From: Priapulus caudatus
Taxonomy: Eukaryota; Priapulida; Priapulimorpha; Priapulimorphida; Priapulidae
Direction: 5' to 3'
DNA length: 20,282 bases
Assembly (NCBI RefSeq): GCF_000485595.1
Contig: NW_014577079.1
Location: 137,291-157,572, forward strand
Of this stretch, positions 10,535 to 18,209 are shown piece by piece. The notes under the pieces were generated by a model that worked only from the letters and a program-made list of their open reading frames with translations, ran no database searches and was not told the DNA's origin. Made by a program: the position numbers and the translations under genes. Each line of letters starts with the position of its first letter. Position 1 is the stretch's first letter.

Positions 10535-13494
10535 ATTATTATTAATAATAATGATTATAAGTAACATAATAAGGAGATGTATGCTCTTATTTCCTCTTTA
10601 CAATACGTATATAGTCGTGGTAGTCGTGGCGGATAGTGAACAATGAGGCACAATATATCAAATGTACCTTGACTAATCGATTTGTGTCAAGAAATGTGAT
10701 ATGCTGTGTGTTGTTGGTTTTTGTCAAACAACACGGCTGCAGGACAAATAATCTTGAATGTGGTGCAATAATAATATTGAGTAGGTCATATCGACCTGGA
10801 TAAAATTTCCGGGAGCCCATGACTGTATTTGGAAAACGAAAGTAGCTTTTCAGATGTTCTTGTGACATTTTTCTGTTAATTTTAATATTTTGCCAAATGC
10901 CTCCTGATAATATACATTTGGATGAATTTGATAGCTCGTTGCATGTTAATGAAACTGATTTATAATTGAAATGGTTGCAGGGTTGTTGAGATTGTTGAAG
11001 AGATGCTTCAGGAAGGCAACAAGGACAGCAATAAATTGTTGAACGTAGATGATAATAGACAGGAGAGTGACTGTATTCTGCCGCAGTTGTCGAAGAAACT
11101 TTTGCTAAAAATCTGGGACTTCTCTGGAGAAGCTATACATTACACCATTCAGCAAGTAATTATGTTTTACTGGTCGTTTATTAACTGCTGCAGTTAATGC
11201 AATGTATAATTTGGCATTCAGGGTAGCCCATGTATACACACTGATGTTGCTAAAATAATAACTTGATACTTGTCAGTTTCCGTTTTTGAAAGAATGTATG
11301 TCCAGACTTTTATTGAAACCATTGGATTATAGTTAACAACTTAACTTCTGCTTGTTAAGTAAAACAATGTTCATTATCATTTGCATATATAAATGTCAGT
11401 ATGTAAAAAGGGTTCCCCGTTATGAAATTTCTAGCTGGTTAGTAGCTTCTAATTAAGCAGGGTCTAAATGTGTTGTTTAACAGTTAAAGTTGTAATATTA
11501 GCAATCAGAATTCACAGCATGCGTTCAGTACATTTTAATGTTGTACTCCCGCAGCATTAAAATGAATTAATGAAGTGAGGTGGCTAATGTAAAGACACTG
11601 TATAGTTCAGGTGCAATTTGCTAGCTGGTAACATACTGGCACAAGTTGCATTCGGTTGACTGTAGTGTGCACAGGTCTAATGTCGCATGTTCTATGTTTA
11701 GGTGTTTCTATCAGCACGAGCAGTTTACCTGGTTGTCTTTAACCTCACCTGTGATCTTGACAAGCCTGCTGTCGTGCCGACGAGAAGGCATGTCAATGGA
11801 GAGGAAATAGTAAGTATTTGTTATTGTGTTATCCTCACTCGCGCACGCGGCCTCTGCATTTATAGCTAAATGGTTAGGTAATTGAAGGGCCGTACAAACT
11901 GCGTTGTATGTACGTGCGTGTACGAATATATACTCATGGGTACACCGAATCCAACCTTTGAAGTCTTGGCTGGAACAGGGATCGTCCAGACCTATCTCAC
12001 CGGAACAGAATCTCGCAATAGAGCTAGAACAAGAACTCGCCAGAGATATCTGGTTGGAACCTGAAGCTTAGCCAGAAATAGTGTTACCCGCACATGCAGT
12101 GCCATATCCTGCTAACTGACTCAGCTCAAATGAAATGGCTTATTATCTGGCACGCACATCTGTCAGGGAAGCAGGACAATGCTCGGAATTCTAATTACAA
12201 GATGCTTGATTGCATGGTGAATCTCTAGCTTGCAGTGCAGAATCTCTGCAATAGATGCCTTTTGTAAGTATTGCTTTCGGCTACGAAAGCAAAATAATCA
12301 ATTCATATACAAGGCATACCGGTATCACATATGGACATATCTGCTGTGATTGCGTGTCTGACACTTGTCACACGTCTGTCGCTCGTGTAAATTCACCGAG
12401 CATGTCGCCATTGACTGAAATCACAACTAGATGCAATTTTTAGCTCACCTTGACATCGTCAAGATGAGCTATTGCCATGGGGCGTCGTCCGTCGTACGTC
12501 CGTCCGTCCATCAACATTTGGCTACGGTCACCGATAACTTGAGAACCGTTTGACCCACATGTTTCAAATTGCATACAGTTATTACTCCTATGAGAGAGAT
12601 GTGAACGTCCTTTTTTGGAGCACTCCAGTTGACCTACTTTCGAGCCATGTCCAGTTCATGTTTAGCGGATTTTGCTCATTTTAGGTATGTGAATGAATAA
12701 GGACTCGCCCCAAAACATATCACACGGGTTTTGATTTTTTATTATTTTTATGCAAATTAGGTAGATTTTGGCAATTCCACTGCATTTTAGTGTCTGCCTA
12801 CGGTCAGCGATAACTCAATAACCGTTTGACCCACGTGTTTCAAATTGCATACAGTTGTTACTCCTATGGGAGAGATTTGAACGTCTTATTTTGGAGCACA
12901 CCAGTTGACCTACTTTCGAGCCACGCCCACTTTTTGGCAAAAATGGAAATGGCCATTAAGTCGTCAGTTCAGGTTCAACGAATTTTGCTCATTTTTGGTA
13001 TGTGAATGAATAAGGACTGGCCCCAAAACATATCACACTGGTTTTGATATTTTTTAGAAATTATGCAAATTAGGTAGATTTTGACAATATATATGGCCTA
13101 TCTAACCCTGAAACAAAACAGTGAAATTTCTGTTACTATAAAACAGGGAATAAGGACATTTAATCACATTTCGGTCCGTCATAAATGAAACACTTACCAA
13201 ATTTTAAATATCATCTTCCTCTTCTATCACACCCAAGGTGAGCTATAGTGTCATTGACACTTTCATTAAGTTAATATCGTTTCACGTAGCATGGGCATAC
13301 TACTTAAAAGTTTTTTTTCCAAAAGTACAATCTTTTCATGTAGTTCAACATATTATTTATATGGGGTTGACTGTTATTCGTTACAAATTACTTGAAATAG
13401 TTGCACAGGAAGGCGCTTAAATATGTGAGAGTCTATTTAAGTATCCTCTATGGCATTCAGATAGAGATTCTGGAACGTGGTATGTATACAGTGG

Positions 13495-13563
<69 letters not shown>

Positions 13564-15171
13564 GTGTGTGGCGTTGCGTGCGTGCGAGGCGTGCGTGCGT
13601 GCGGCTGCGCGCGCGTGCGTGCTGCGTGCGTGTCGTGCGTGGTCGTCGCGTTGCGTGCGTTGCGTGCGTGTGTGTGGGCGCGCGCGCGCGTTCGTGTGTT
13701 TGCGCGCGTGTGTGTGTTGGTTGCGCACATTCAATCTCATTGTACGAAAAATATGCCATGCATTGTAATTGGTTGCGTATACTTCCAACGTACACACGAC
13801 ACAAAACATTATTTGCTAGAAATACATAAATCATTTGCAGGGCTCCCTTAATCGATAGCATGCGTGCCTGGATCTCGGAGCATATATTTTTCACTGTAGC
13901 AACTTAGAGTACACTCCATGTAGCTGTCATGCAGGTTCATGGTATGAGTGTCGGAGTGTTATCAGTATACCATTTATGGTTGCACAGGAAAGTAATAATG
14001 AATGCTGTTTAAAAAATTCGCCCTAAAAATTCATAATTTCGTGGTAAAAATGGGTTTGAATTGACGCAACCTTGAGCAATTCCATATGTCTATCAGCATA
14101 TGTTGGTACTAATGTCGTGGTTACGAATTAACACACAACCTTAAACTATAAATTATTTTCTGATTTAATGCTCACTTTGTAAACCTTTACTGGATTGTAT
14201 TTTTAACTGGTGGTAATATTTTGGACTTGCGAGATTTTTTTCTGAAGTTATAGGTCTATGTTAGGATTACCAAACTGTGCTCCTCAGGTCTCGACATATT
14301 TGGTCGTGACAATTTTCTATTGAGCTTGTACGTGGGCGTTGTTAATTAGTTTGTGATATTTACGTTGCATATGCCTACTAATTTTTTTAGTGCCTTAAAA
14401 ATTGAGCTATTATTTGCACACGAAGAATGTACTGTTTTCACGTGATTGACGTTAAAAAACACCTATTGTATTGACGCTGTTCAGAGACTGCTGGCGTTAT
14501 GAAATTACACGTCCACGTGTACACAAGGAGGACATTACTCATTTTAATTCGTTGTGTGTAAATATGCCGAATGCACGCGTCTTTCTCGTACATATCAGTT
14601 TTCTGCGAGCTGAGTGCATCACGCGACGATAGCACGAGTTGCTCGTACGTGCGTCACTCAGAATCCGGGACAGACGTTTTCTTCTTACGTACTCTCGTGT
14701 CTCTCTTCTCTCTTGTCACGAGTTGATGCGTCAGTACATGACGTGATCACGACAGACGCTCGCTTCTGTGTATATATGTATATGTAATTATGTATCTGTA
14801 TATGTATATGTATATGTATATATGTATATGGATATGGATATGGATATGTATCTGTATCTGTATCTGTGACGCGTACACACGCACGCACGCACGCATGCAC
14901 ACACACACACGCTTTATTTATGGTGCTCAGAAACAGAGAATGTCACGTGTGATACATACAAATCAATAAATAACTTGTAATCGAATTTTAATATTATATA
15001 AAAAGAAACGAAACAAAGGATATACAACGACAATGCCCATGCACTGCTTGAAATTTACCATCTTAATCTTAATCCTAATCCTATCTTTAATCTCCCTGCC
15101 TCCCCCTCTCTCTTTACTCGGCTAGAGCCCTGCAAGATAGTCGCTCTTAAACTCAATCCTAGCGCTGTCTT

Positions 15172-15215
<44 letters not shown>

Positions 15216-16035
15216 GGGGCAGCTCGGCGAAGAGGCAAGCGAGCTGAGCAACCTTGACGCGCTCTGCTTCTGGCTGCACGCGATCCACGTGAGCGCGTCG
15301 CGGGCCGACGCCGCGCGCGCCGCCGCCGCAGCCGAGGCGTACAGCCCGCCTGCTATCATCGTCGGCACGCACCGTCGCCAGCTCGCTGACACGGAGGTCG
15401 CCCGATGCAACCTGGTGAGCAACCGGCCGCCGCTGGTGGGGGTGGAGTGGTCGAGATGGTGTGCAGTTAATAAAGGGGGCGTGGCATGGACAACTATATT
15501 TATTTATTTTTCTGAAATTTTCTGTTTATTTTTCTCACTGCAGACGTTGTGCAGTAATTAAGGTGTGTAGAGGTGTGCAAAAAAAAGAATAAATAAATAT
15601 ATAAATAAATAAATAAATGTGTATATATATATATTTATTTTTATTTTCTTACTGATGCTTGATTTTCGAAAACTTGATTTGAATGTGGTATTTTTCAATG
15701 TATATGATATATTAATGAGTGATATGTGGGTGGTACTGCATTGTGCATTAAGATACGCTTAAATGTGGGTGAACAAGCACCATCGTGTAATCGCATGTAG
15801 AAATACTTGCATGGCTGCTGGCTGGTAATTTCAACCTTCGTATTAAAGATTGAAGGTTATTTCGAAGGGGAAAATTATGCACATGCAGTCACTATCGCTA
15901 ATGCATGCAATGTTTGAATAGGTTGAACAGAAATTCAAGAGAATACGAGAGCAGATACGTGACAAGCCTTATGCCAAGCATGTGATCAATACCTTCTTTG
16001 ACATTGACATCTGCGATGAAATAGACGATCTAATG
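2383..16035 (+). CDS. Roco-family (ROC) GTPase gene, eight exons, partial at both ends
   Basis: Joined exons are 2383-2545, 3977-4128, 4786-4937, 10124-10227, 10981-11155, 11702-11809, 15223-15414 and 15922-16035. Every junction has GT..AG and matching phase (introns 2,1,0,2,0,0,0), and no in-frame stop occurs in the ~386 residues. GTPase landmarks come in the right order: G1 GPHRVGKT (2493-2516), G2 Thr in STDEI (3999-4001), G3 DFSG (11117-11128), then FLSARAVYLVVFNL, G4-equivalent GTHRR (15364-15378) and a KPYAKHVI..FFDID segment. The spacing and the WDFxG / RAxYLVVF signature are those of the ROC domain (LRRK and other Roco proteins), not Ras. Roco proteins are intracellular GTPases, usually with LRRs before ROC and COR after it; expanded Roco-like families occur in invertebrates. 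Here LRRs, COR, start and stop are not seen. The partner and pathway cannot be read from the sequence. The ROC assignment is strong; intact function is uncertain because G4 is degenerate. Confidence 0.88.
2546..3976 (+). other. Roco intron 1
   Basis: GTGAGC..CAG intron. Open frames at 2663-2938 and 3055-3252 show no recognisable domain. The 3' part is AT-rich, including TTATA-type repeats from about 3750 to 3925 and a perfect 20-bp tandem duplication at 3763-3802. Confidence 0.75.
3750..3925. repeat. TTATA-type low-complexity tract
   Basis: Repeated TTATATTATA and TTATACTCTG words lie just upstream of exon 2. A 20-base unit ending in TTATACAACG is repeated twice in tandem at its left end. 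Confidence 0.8.
3977..4128 (+). CDS. Roco exon 2: switch I (G2) and following strand
   Basis: The acceptor is CTTACAG at 3976 and the donor is GTAGGT at 4129. The split Arg codon (AG|G) joins exon 1. The sequence reads DNTGALSTDEIDMSASCEVL..., where ST[D]xI is the usual ROC switch I pattern with the Mg-coordinating Thr at 3999-4001. It continues through WLSHSKDQHPLPPANG into a hydrophilic linker. The true reading frame differs from the longest open frame here, so this exon is easy to miss without splice reasoning. Confidence 0.85.
4129..4785 (+). other. Roco intron 2
   Basis: GTAGGT..TTAG intron, T-rich toward its 3' end with repeated TGGTCTTTATATTATTC words (about 4708-4750) that form a long pyrimidine-rich tract before exon 3. 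The 142-residue open frame at 4349-4777 is hydrophobic only because of this T-rich composition and is not called. Confidence 0.75.
4786..4937 (+). CDS. Roco exon 3: charged linker, likely coiled coil
   Basis: The acceptor is TTCATTAG and the donor is CAG|GTGAGG. The split Glu codon (G|AA) joins exon 2. It encodes about 50 very charged residues: an acidic stretch, then AVATNVVQELIALKRQKEEE and a Lys/Arg/Glu run ending DSEEEKQ. The heptad-like VVQELIALKRQKEEEKRQR segment looks helical or coiled-coil. It lies between switch I and switch II, where this invertebrate Roco type carries a long insert. Frame and phase fit; a homologue was not checked. Confidence 0.8.
5328..5634 (+). mobile_element. 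tRNA-headed SINE-like element
   Basis: The head reads GGTGGCCTAATGGTTAGCAC (5335-5354), a good tRNA box A / D-arm. A weak box B-like GGTCTGAAGCTTC follows at about 5379. The body includes GTTCAGCAAGGCACTTCACT (5569-5588), a pattern seen in the central domain of widespread animal SINEs (Deu/Meta type). No clear poly(A) tail or target duplication is visible, so the 3' boundary is approximate. The class is inferred; the family name is not certain. Confidence 0.65.
6102..6498. mobile_element. Foldback / MITE-like element with ~72-bp arms
   Basis: The left arm 6102-6173 and right arm 6426-6498 are near-perfect reverse complements, from TAGCTTA at the outer ends to the CCGCCCAC / GTGGGCGG inner ends. 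They differ at only a few bases. The ~250-bp interior carries a second copy of TTGGAGGATAAAAATAG (near 6184) and two direct ACCGGTCATAG words. There are no coding features. The open frames in both arms share the peptide WAGSIFILQ only because the arms are inverted copies. Confidence 0.85.
6619..6660. repeat. (AT)n microsatellite
   Basis: An uninterrupted alternating TA run inside intron 3. Confidence 0.95.
6813..6882. repeat. Two direct copies of a 28-bp mini-hairpin
   Basis: A 28-base unit occurs at 6813-6840 and 6855-6882. Each contains CCGTATTGGGAAATACGG, a 7-bp stem with a 4-base loop. The preceding CCAGGGGCGGATTCAG (6789-6804) resembles hAT-type transposon ends, but no partner end was found. 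Confidence 0.8.
7825..7864. repeat. Perfect 16-bp hairpin
   Basis: CAAGAGTCCATAATAG (7825-7840) and its exact reverse complement (7849-7864) flank an 8-base loop. There is no T-tract or gene context that would make it a terminator. Confidence 0.9.
7930..7995. repeat. TA and CACG microsatellites
   Basis: A short TATA run followed by repeated GCACGCACG units. The open frame across it on the minus strand is repeat-derived. Confidence 0.9.
8264..8337 (+). pseudogene. tRNA-Arg(UCU)-like relic
   Basis: It can be folded as a tRNA. The D-arm region is TGGTCTGAAATGGATAACCC, close to arginine tRNA D-arms. A 5-bp anticodon stem TCGGT/ACCGG surrounds loop CTTCTAA (anticodon TCT). T-arm-like GGGTTGGAGTTCC follows, and CTGGGGG partly pairs with AATCCAG. 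Only about five acceptor pairs form, the T-loop has G where C56 is expected, and C61 is lost. It is therefore a decayed tRNA or a SINE head, not a working gene. Confidence 0.5.
9185..9305. repeat. GATA-type microsatellite
   Basis: An imperfect array of ATAGATAGAT and related words, with a GGATGGATG interruption, in intron 3. Confidence 0.9.
9507..9860. repeat. Minisatellite of ~36-bp units, each with a palindrome
   Basis: About ten imperfect units begin near 9507, 9541, 9577, 9613, 9650, 9681, 9718, 9755, 9791 and 9826. The consensus is TTCTTAGCC, then ACCACAAACAGTTTGTGG, then a short A-run. CCACAAAC and GTTTGTGG are exact reverse complements around one base, so each good unit can form an 8-bp hairpin. 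The units at the right end decay. Confidence 0.9.
10124..10227 (+). CDS. Roco exon 4: linker to the strand before switch II
   Basis: The acceptor is AGTTTCAG and the donor is GACAG|GTAAAT (phase 2). It reads IDDYNRFESSRWDQDKTEKE, then GIGIKADMLRELPD, and joins through a split Arg codon to exon 5 (R-VVEIVEEML). The run of charged residues followed by 'LPDR/VVEIVEEML' resembles the segment that precedes the G3 strand in Roco proteins. It lies 5.2 kb downstream of exon 3. Confidence 0.78.
10228..10980 (+). other. Roco intron 4
   Basis: GTAAAT..GCAG intron. It contains a (GAT)n microsatellite at about 10488-10532 next to TAATAA runs. No exon is supported on either strand; the 93-residue minus-strand frame at 10587-10868 has no recognisable feature. 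Confidence 0.75.
10488..10532. repeat. (GAT)n microsatellite
   Basis: About fifteen trinucleotide repeats, flanked by AT-rich ATT/AAT runs. Confidence 0.95.
10981..11155 (+). CDS. Roco exon 5: switch II (G3, DFSG)
   Basis: The acceptor is GGTTGCAG and the donor is CAGCAA|GTAATT. After an amphipathic helix (VVEIVEEMLQEGN) and an Asn/Asp-rich loop it reads KKLLLKIWDFSGEAIHYTIQQ. IWDFxGxxxxY is the ROC-type G3 (DxxG), equivalent to the WDFAGRE..Y segment of LRRK2. The DFSG codons lie at 11117-11128. The Asp and Gly are both present, so the Mg/gamma-phosphate switch looks intact. Confidence 0.9.
11156..11701 (+). other. Roco intron 5
   Basis: GTAATT..TTAG intron between switch II and the central strand. 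I see AT-rich sequence with no other feature. Confidence 0.8.
11702..11809 (+). CDS. Roco exon 6: central ROC beta strand
   Basis: The acceptor is ATGTTTAG and the donor is GAAATA|GTAAGT; both ends are phase 0. It encodes VFLSARAVYLVVFNLTCDLDKPAVV and then a basic/acidic loop ending NGEEI. The motif 'xFLxxRAxYLVVFxLxxDL' directly after switch II is one of the most conserved ROC segments. It needs no unusual splice site. Confidence 0.9.
12443..13243. mobile_element. 801-bp TIR element (MITE-like)
   Basis: The ends are GCTCACCTTG (12443) and CAAGGTGAGC (13234-13243), perfect 10-bp terminal inverted repeats, each flanked by TA. That would fit a TA target duplication of the Tc1/mariner kind. The 5' end also forms a local 29-nt hairpin (12442-12470), 13-bp arms with one mismatch around ATC. 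The interior carries two diverged direct copies (12522-12770 and 12798-13083). No transposase frame is present, so it is non-autonomous. Similar GCTCACC..hairpin + CGTCCGTC elements are common in marine invertebrates (from memory, not checked). Confidence 0.75.
12522..13083 (+). repeat. Internal tandem duplication of the TIR element
   Basis: The copy at 12522-12770 (from CTACGGTCACCGATAACT to GGTAGATTTTG) is repeated at 12798-13083 from CTACGGTCAGCGATAACT. The second copy keeps about 35 extra bases around CGCCCACTTTTTGGC, or the first has lost them. Confidence 0.88.
13498..13723. repeat. (GT)n passing into GT/GC alternating tract
   Basis: About 30 pure GT units (13499-13561) are followed by roughly 160 bases of GCGTGCGT, GCGCGCGC and GTGTGT words, mostly alternating purine-pyrimidine. 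Several long open frames across it on both strands (poly Cys-Val or Thr-His) are artefacts of the repeat. Confidence 0.95.
14763..14915. repeat. Compound TATG / GATATG / CTGTAT / CACG microsatellite
   Basis: Successive blocks of GTATAT, GGATAT, GTATCT, CGCACG and CACACA units occur in intron 6. Confidence 0.92.
15176..15222 (+). promoter_or_regulatory. TC microsatellite serving as exon 7 acceptor tract
   Basis: About 18 TC units, then GTCGGGGCAG, and the exon starts at 15223. It occupies the polypyrimidine-tract position of intron 6. An imperfect direct repeat of TTTAATCTCYCT-type sequence (15086 and 15169) suggests the tract arose by local duplication. Confidence 0.75.
15223..15414 (+). CDS. 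Roco exon 7: ROC helix, alanine-rich insert, degenerate G4
   Basis: The acceptor is GGGGCAG, preceded by a ~36-base TC microsatellite; the donor is AACCTG|GTGAGC. It encodes LGEEASELSNLDALCFWLHAIH, an Ala/Arg-rich insert (15295-15340), then YSPPAIIVGTHRRQLADTEV. 'FWLxxIH....PxIxVGTH' is the ROC strand carrying G4, which is normally THxD or NKxD. Here the fourth position is Arg (15376-15378), although an Asp follows three residues later. The exon is very GC-rich. Its gene membership is firm; its effect on nucleotide binding is unknown. Confidence 0.88.
15415..15921 (+). other. Roco intron 7
   Basis: GTGAGC..ATAG intron. It contains AAATA / (AT)n low-complexity sequence at about 15581-15645 and nothing else that I recognise. 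Confidence 0.8.
15922..16035 (+). CDS. Roco exon 8: end of ROC, lead-in to COR
   Basis: The acceptor is TTGAATAG and the donor is CTAATG|GTAAGT; both ends are phase 0. It reads VEQKFKRIREQIRDKPYAKHVI then NTFFDIDICDEIDDLM. Roco proteins commonly show a helix, 'KPY..H', then a hydrophobic strand and an acidic stretch before COR. The donor matches the consensus well, so transcription should continue into further exons, but I find none in the remaining plus strand. Confidence 0.85.
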
Positions 16036-17459
16036 GTAAGTTATTTATTCTTATTTTGTCATTTTATGTAAATTTTTTGTTTCATTTAGCTTAGTCGCCA
16101 TTGGTGATGCTCTATCAAACAGTTTCTACACGGCTTCCTGAACGTGTTGTATCATGATTGTGTATACCAACAACGCAGAGAATATAGGATTATTTGCATA
16201 TTTTTATGATGTGAAAATACATGATGAGACTTGGCTATAGTTATTGAACCACCTTTTTGCAACTAAGAAAGCGTGGTTTTTTTTAGCTTCACTCTCTATC
16301 TATATCTATCTCTCGGATTACCTGATGGCGCACGTAGACATTGTTATCGGCTTGTTACAATCTATAGCTACAGACGTATAGCTATAGAGGGATCATTATT
16401 CGGCTTCAGTTGTCCATGTCTGTCGTGTAAGCTGCTTGCATGCAGCAGCGCAGCACGTAACTGACGTGCGTTATTCATTCTAACCCGTTAACCATCACGT
16501 GTGCGCAAGCATATATGGCATGAAAAAATCTCAACATGCAGTTACACGCAAACATATATTATATTGCTAGATATTACACGTTTTACAAACATGTTTCGTA
16601 TATAATTTCGTATAAATAATACATATTTATTATATAATATTACAAATTTATAGCAATATTTTCCGTCATAAATGCTGTTTAGATTAACGTTTATTGTGTC
16701 GAAAAAAAGTTTAAATATAATGCTTTAGTATTTACAAATTGTTGTTATCAGCTAGCCTTTGTATTAAAATGGTCATGTTCAGTATTTTGCAATTAACATA
16801 TAAAACCCTTTTCAATATCTACAATAATGTTATAATTATATAGTTGCTTATATTAATAACTATTATTATTGATTATATATATATTATAGTTATAATTGCA
16901 ATATAGAAATATATTAAATATATTGTTAGCTACTTATATGATTCAAGACATGCCAATGTCCAAATGCCAAATGCCATATGCCATATGCCAAATGCCAATG
17001 TTCAAATTTCCCAGCAGACAGACACCTATTTATTTATAATCTGTGCTCCAGTAAAGTGCACCTGTAAATCAAGTCGTGGTTTCTTTGCATGTTGAATAAA
17101 TAAATTACCATTAAGAACGTGAGACTAGAATCAGGCCGTATACAAACCTGTGTCGATGCTATACTTGTCATATACACATATTCAGTAGAATGTTATCAAT
17201 AATATCGTTCTGCATGGTGACATGGTCAATCTTTTAGTTAGTGATTTCACTGATGTTAATTAATCGATATATCAGCTAGGTAGTGTAAGTAATGTTCTCA
17301 TTAGTGCTTTTCTGCAATGTTGCTCTTTCTCGTAGCTTCCAGTACACTAGCTTTTCTGATGCGCATTATTATTCACTGCTGTTATGGTAGCGTTATGGAG
17401 TAGGTCAGGGTGTACCTCCATCATCCTATATATCGTCTCACATCACTGCGCTTTCGTAA
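16036..17459. other. AT-rich non-coding DNA after Roco exon 8
   Basis: No exon with COR-like sequence is found. The middle is very AT-rich (16550-16930). A short array of ATGCCAA / ATGCCAT words lies at about 16962-17003. A minus-strand AATAAA candidate lies near 17030. Confidence 0.65.
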
Positions 17460-17680
17460 TGACAGGGGGCACCACGGCAGTCTGTAGCTGCCTCGCGCTG
17501 CTACGCGCGTGTGATTGCAGCTGAGGGGAGCGGTTAGCATTTCCTCCAGCAGCCTATAGTTGCCTGCGTCGCTGTACTGTCGCGAGGCAGTCATTAGCCG
17601 CCTCCCGCGTCGCCGTACACTTGTGATGGCTGCAAGGTGAGGCTGTCGTCAGTGCTGTCAATATCTTTCTATATACCCCT
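17460..17680. repeat. Decayed copies related to the 112-bp satellite
   Basis: Segments such as ATGACAGGGGGCACCACGG, GATTGCAGCTGAGGGGAG and GGTGAGGCTGTCGTCAGTGC follow the order of the satellite unit with many substitutions. Confidence 0.6.
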
Positions 17681-18150
17681 GCGCTCCTACGATAACAGAG
17701 GGTGCTACAGTCAACACCTCCCTCCTGCATTGCTGCGATCGCAGTTAGGGGAAGCTGTCTTCGGTGCCTTCAATATCCTCCAATGCACCCCTGCGCTCCT
17801 ACGATAACAGAGGGTGCTACAGTCAACACCTCCCGCCTGCATTGCTGCGATCGCAGTTAGGGGAAGCTGTCTTCGGTGCCTTCAACATCCTCCAATGCAC
17901 CCCTGCGCTCTTACGATAACAGAGGGTGCTAGTCTACACCTGCCGCCTGCATTGCTGCGATCGCAGTTAGGGGAAGCTGTCTTCGGTGCCTTCAATATCC
18001 TCCAATGCACCCCTGCGCTCCTACGATAACAGAGGGGGCTACAGTCAACACCTCCCGCCTGCATTGCTGCGATCGCAGTTAGGGGAAGCTGTCTTCGGTG
18101 CCTTCAATATCCTCCAATGCACCCCTGCGCTCCTACGATAACAGAGGGTG
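17681..18150. repeat. 112-bp satellite, about four full units
   Basis: GCGCTCCTACGATAACAGAG recurs at 17681, 17793, 17905 (one change), 18015 and 18127, giving periods of 112, 112, 110 and 112. Central units are nearly identical. Each carries the perfect palindrome CTGCGATCGCAG (first at 17733-17744). Because 112 is not a multiple of three, the open frames through it are not protein repeats. It ends about 60 bases from the stop codon of the minus-strand gene. Confidence 0.95.
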
Positions 18151-18209
18151 TTACAACTTTTACCTCCCGCCTTGCGCCTCACGCTGTGCGACAGACGGCA
18201 CTGCCCACC

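Larger units (their letters stand above)
11810..15222 (+). other. Roco intron 6 (3.4 kb)
   Basis: GTAAGT..GGCAG intron. It carries the TIR element (12443-13243), the GT/GC tract (13498-13723), a TATG/GATATG microsatellite (14763-14915) and, at its 3' end, a TC tract. Segments 11820-12440, 13250-13490 and 13740-14740 show no supported exon. Confidence 0.75.

Noticed and set aside
11940-12062. Short GGAAC / CTCGC-word repeats, possibly a minisatellite
   Set aside because: The copies are too diverged and irregular to define a unit.
13401-13894. Several long open frames on both strands rich in Cys-Val or Thr-His
   Set aside because: They are translations of the GT/GC microsatellite and overlap each other in all frames; no domain or splice support.
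17814-18064. Open frames through the 112-bp satellite
   Set aside because: The 112-bp period is not a multiple of three, so successive units are read in different frames; not a protein repeat.
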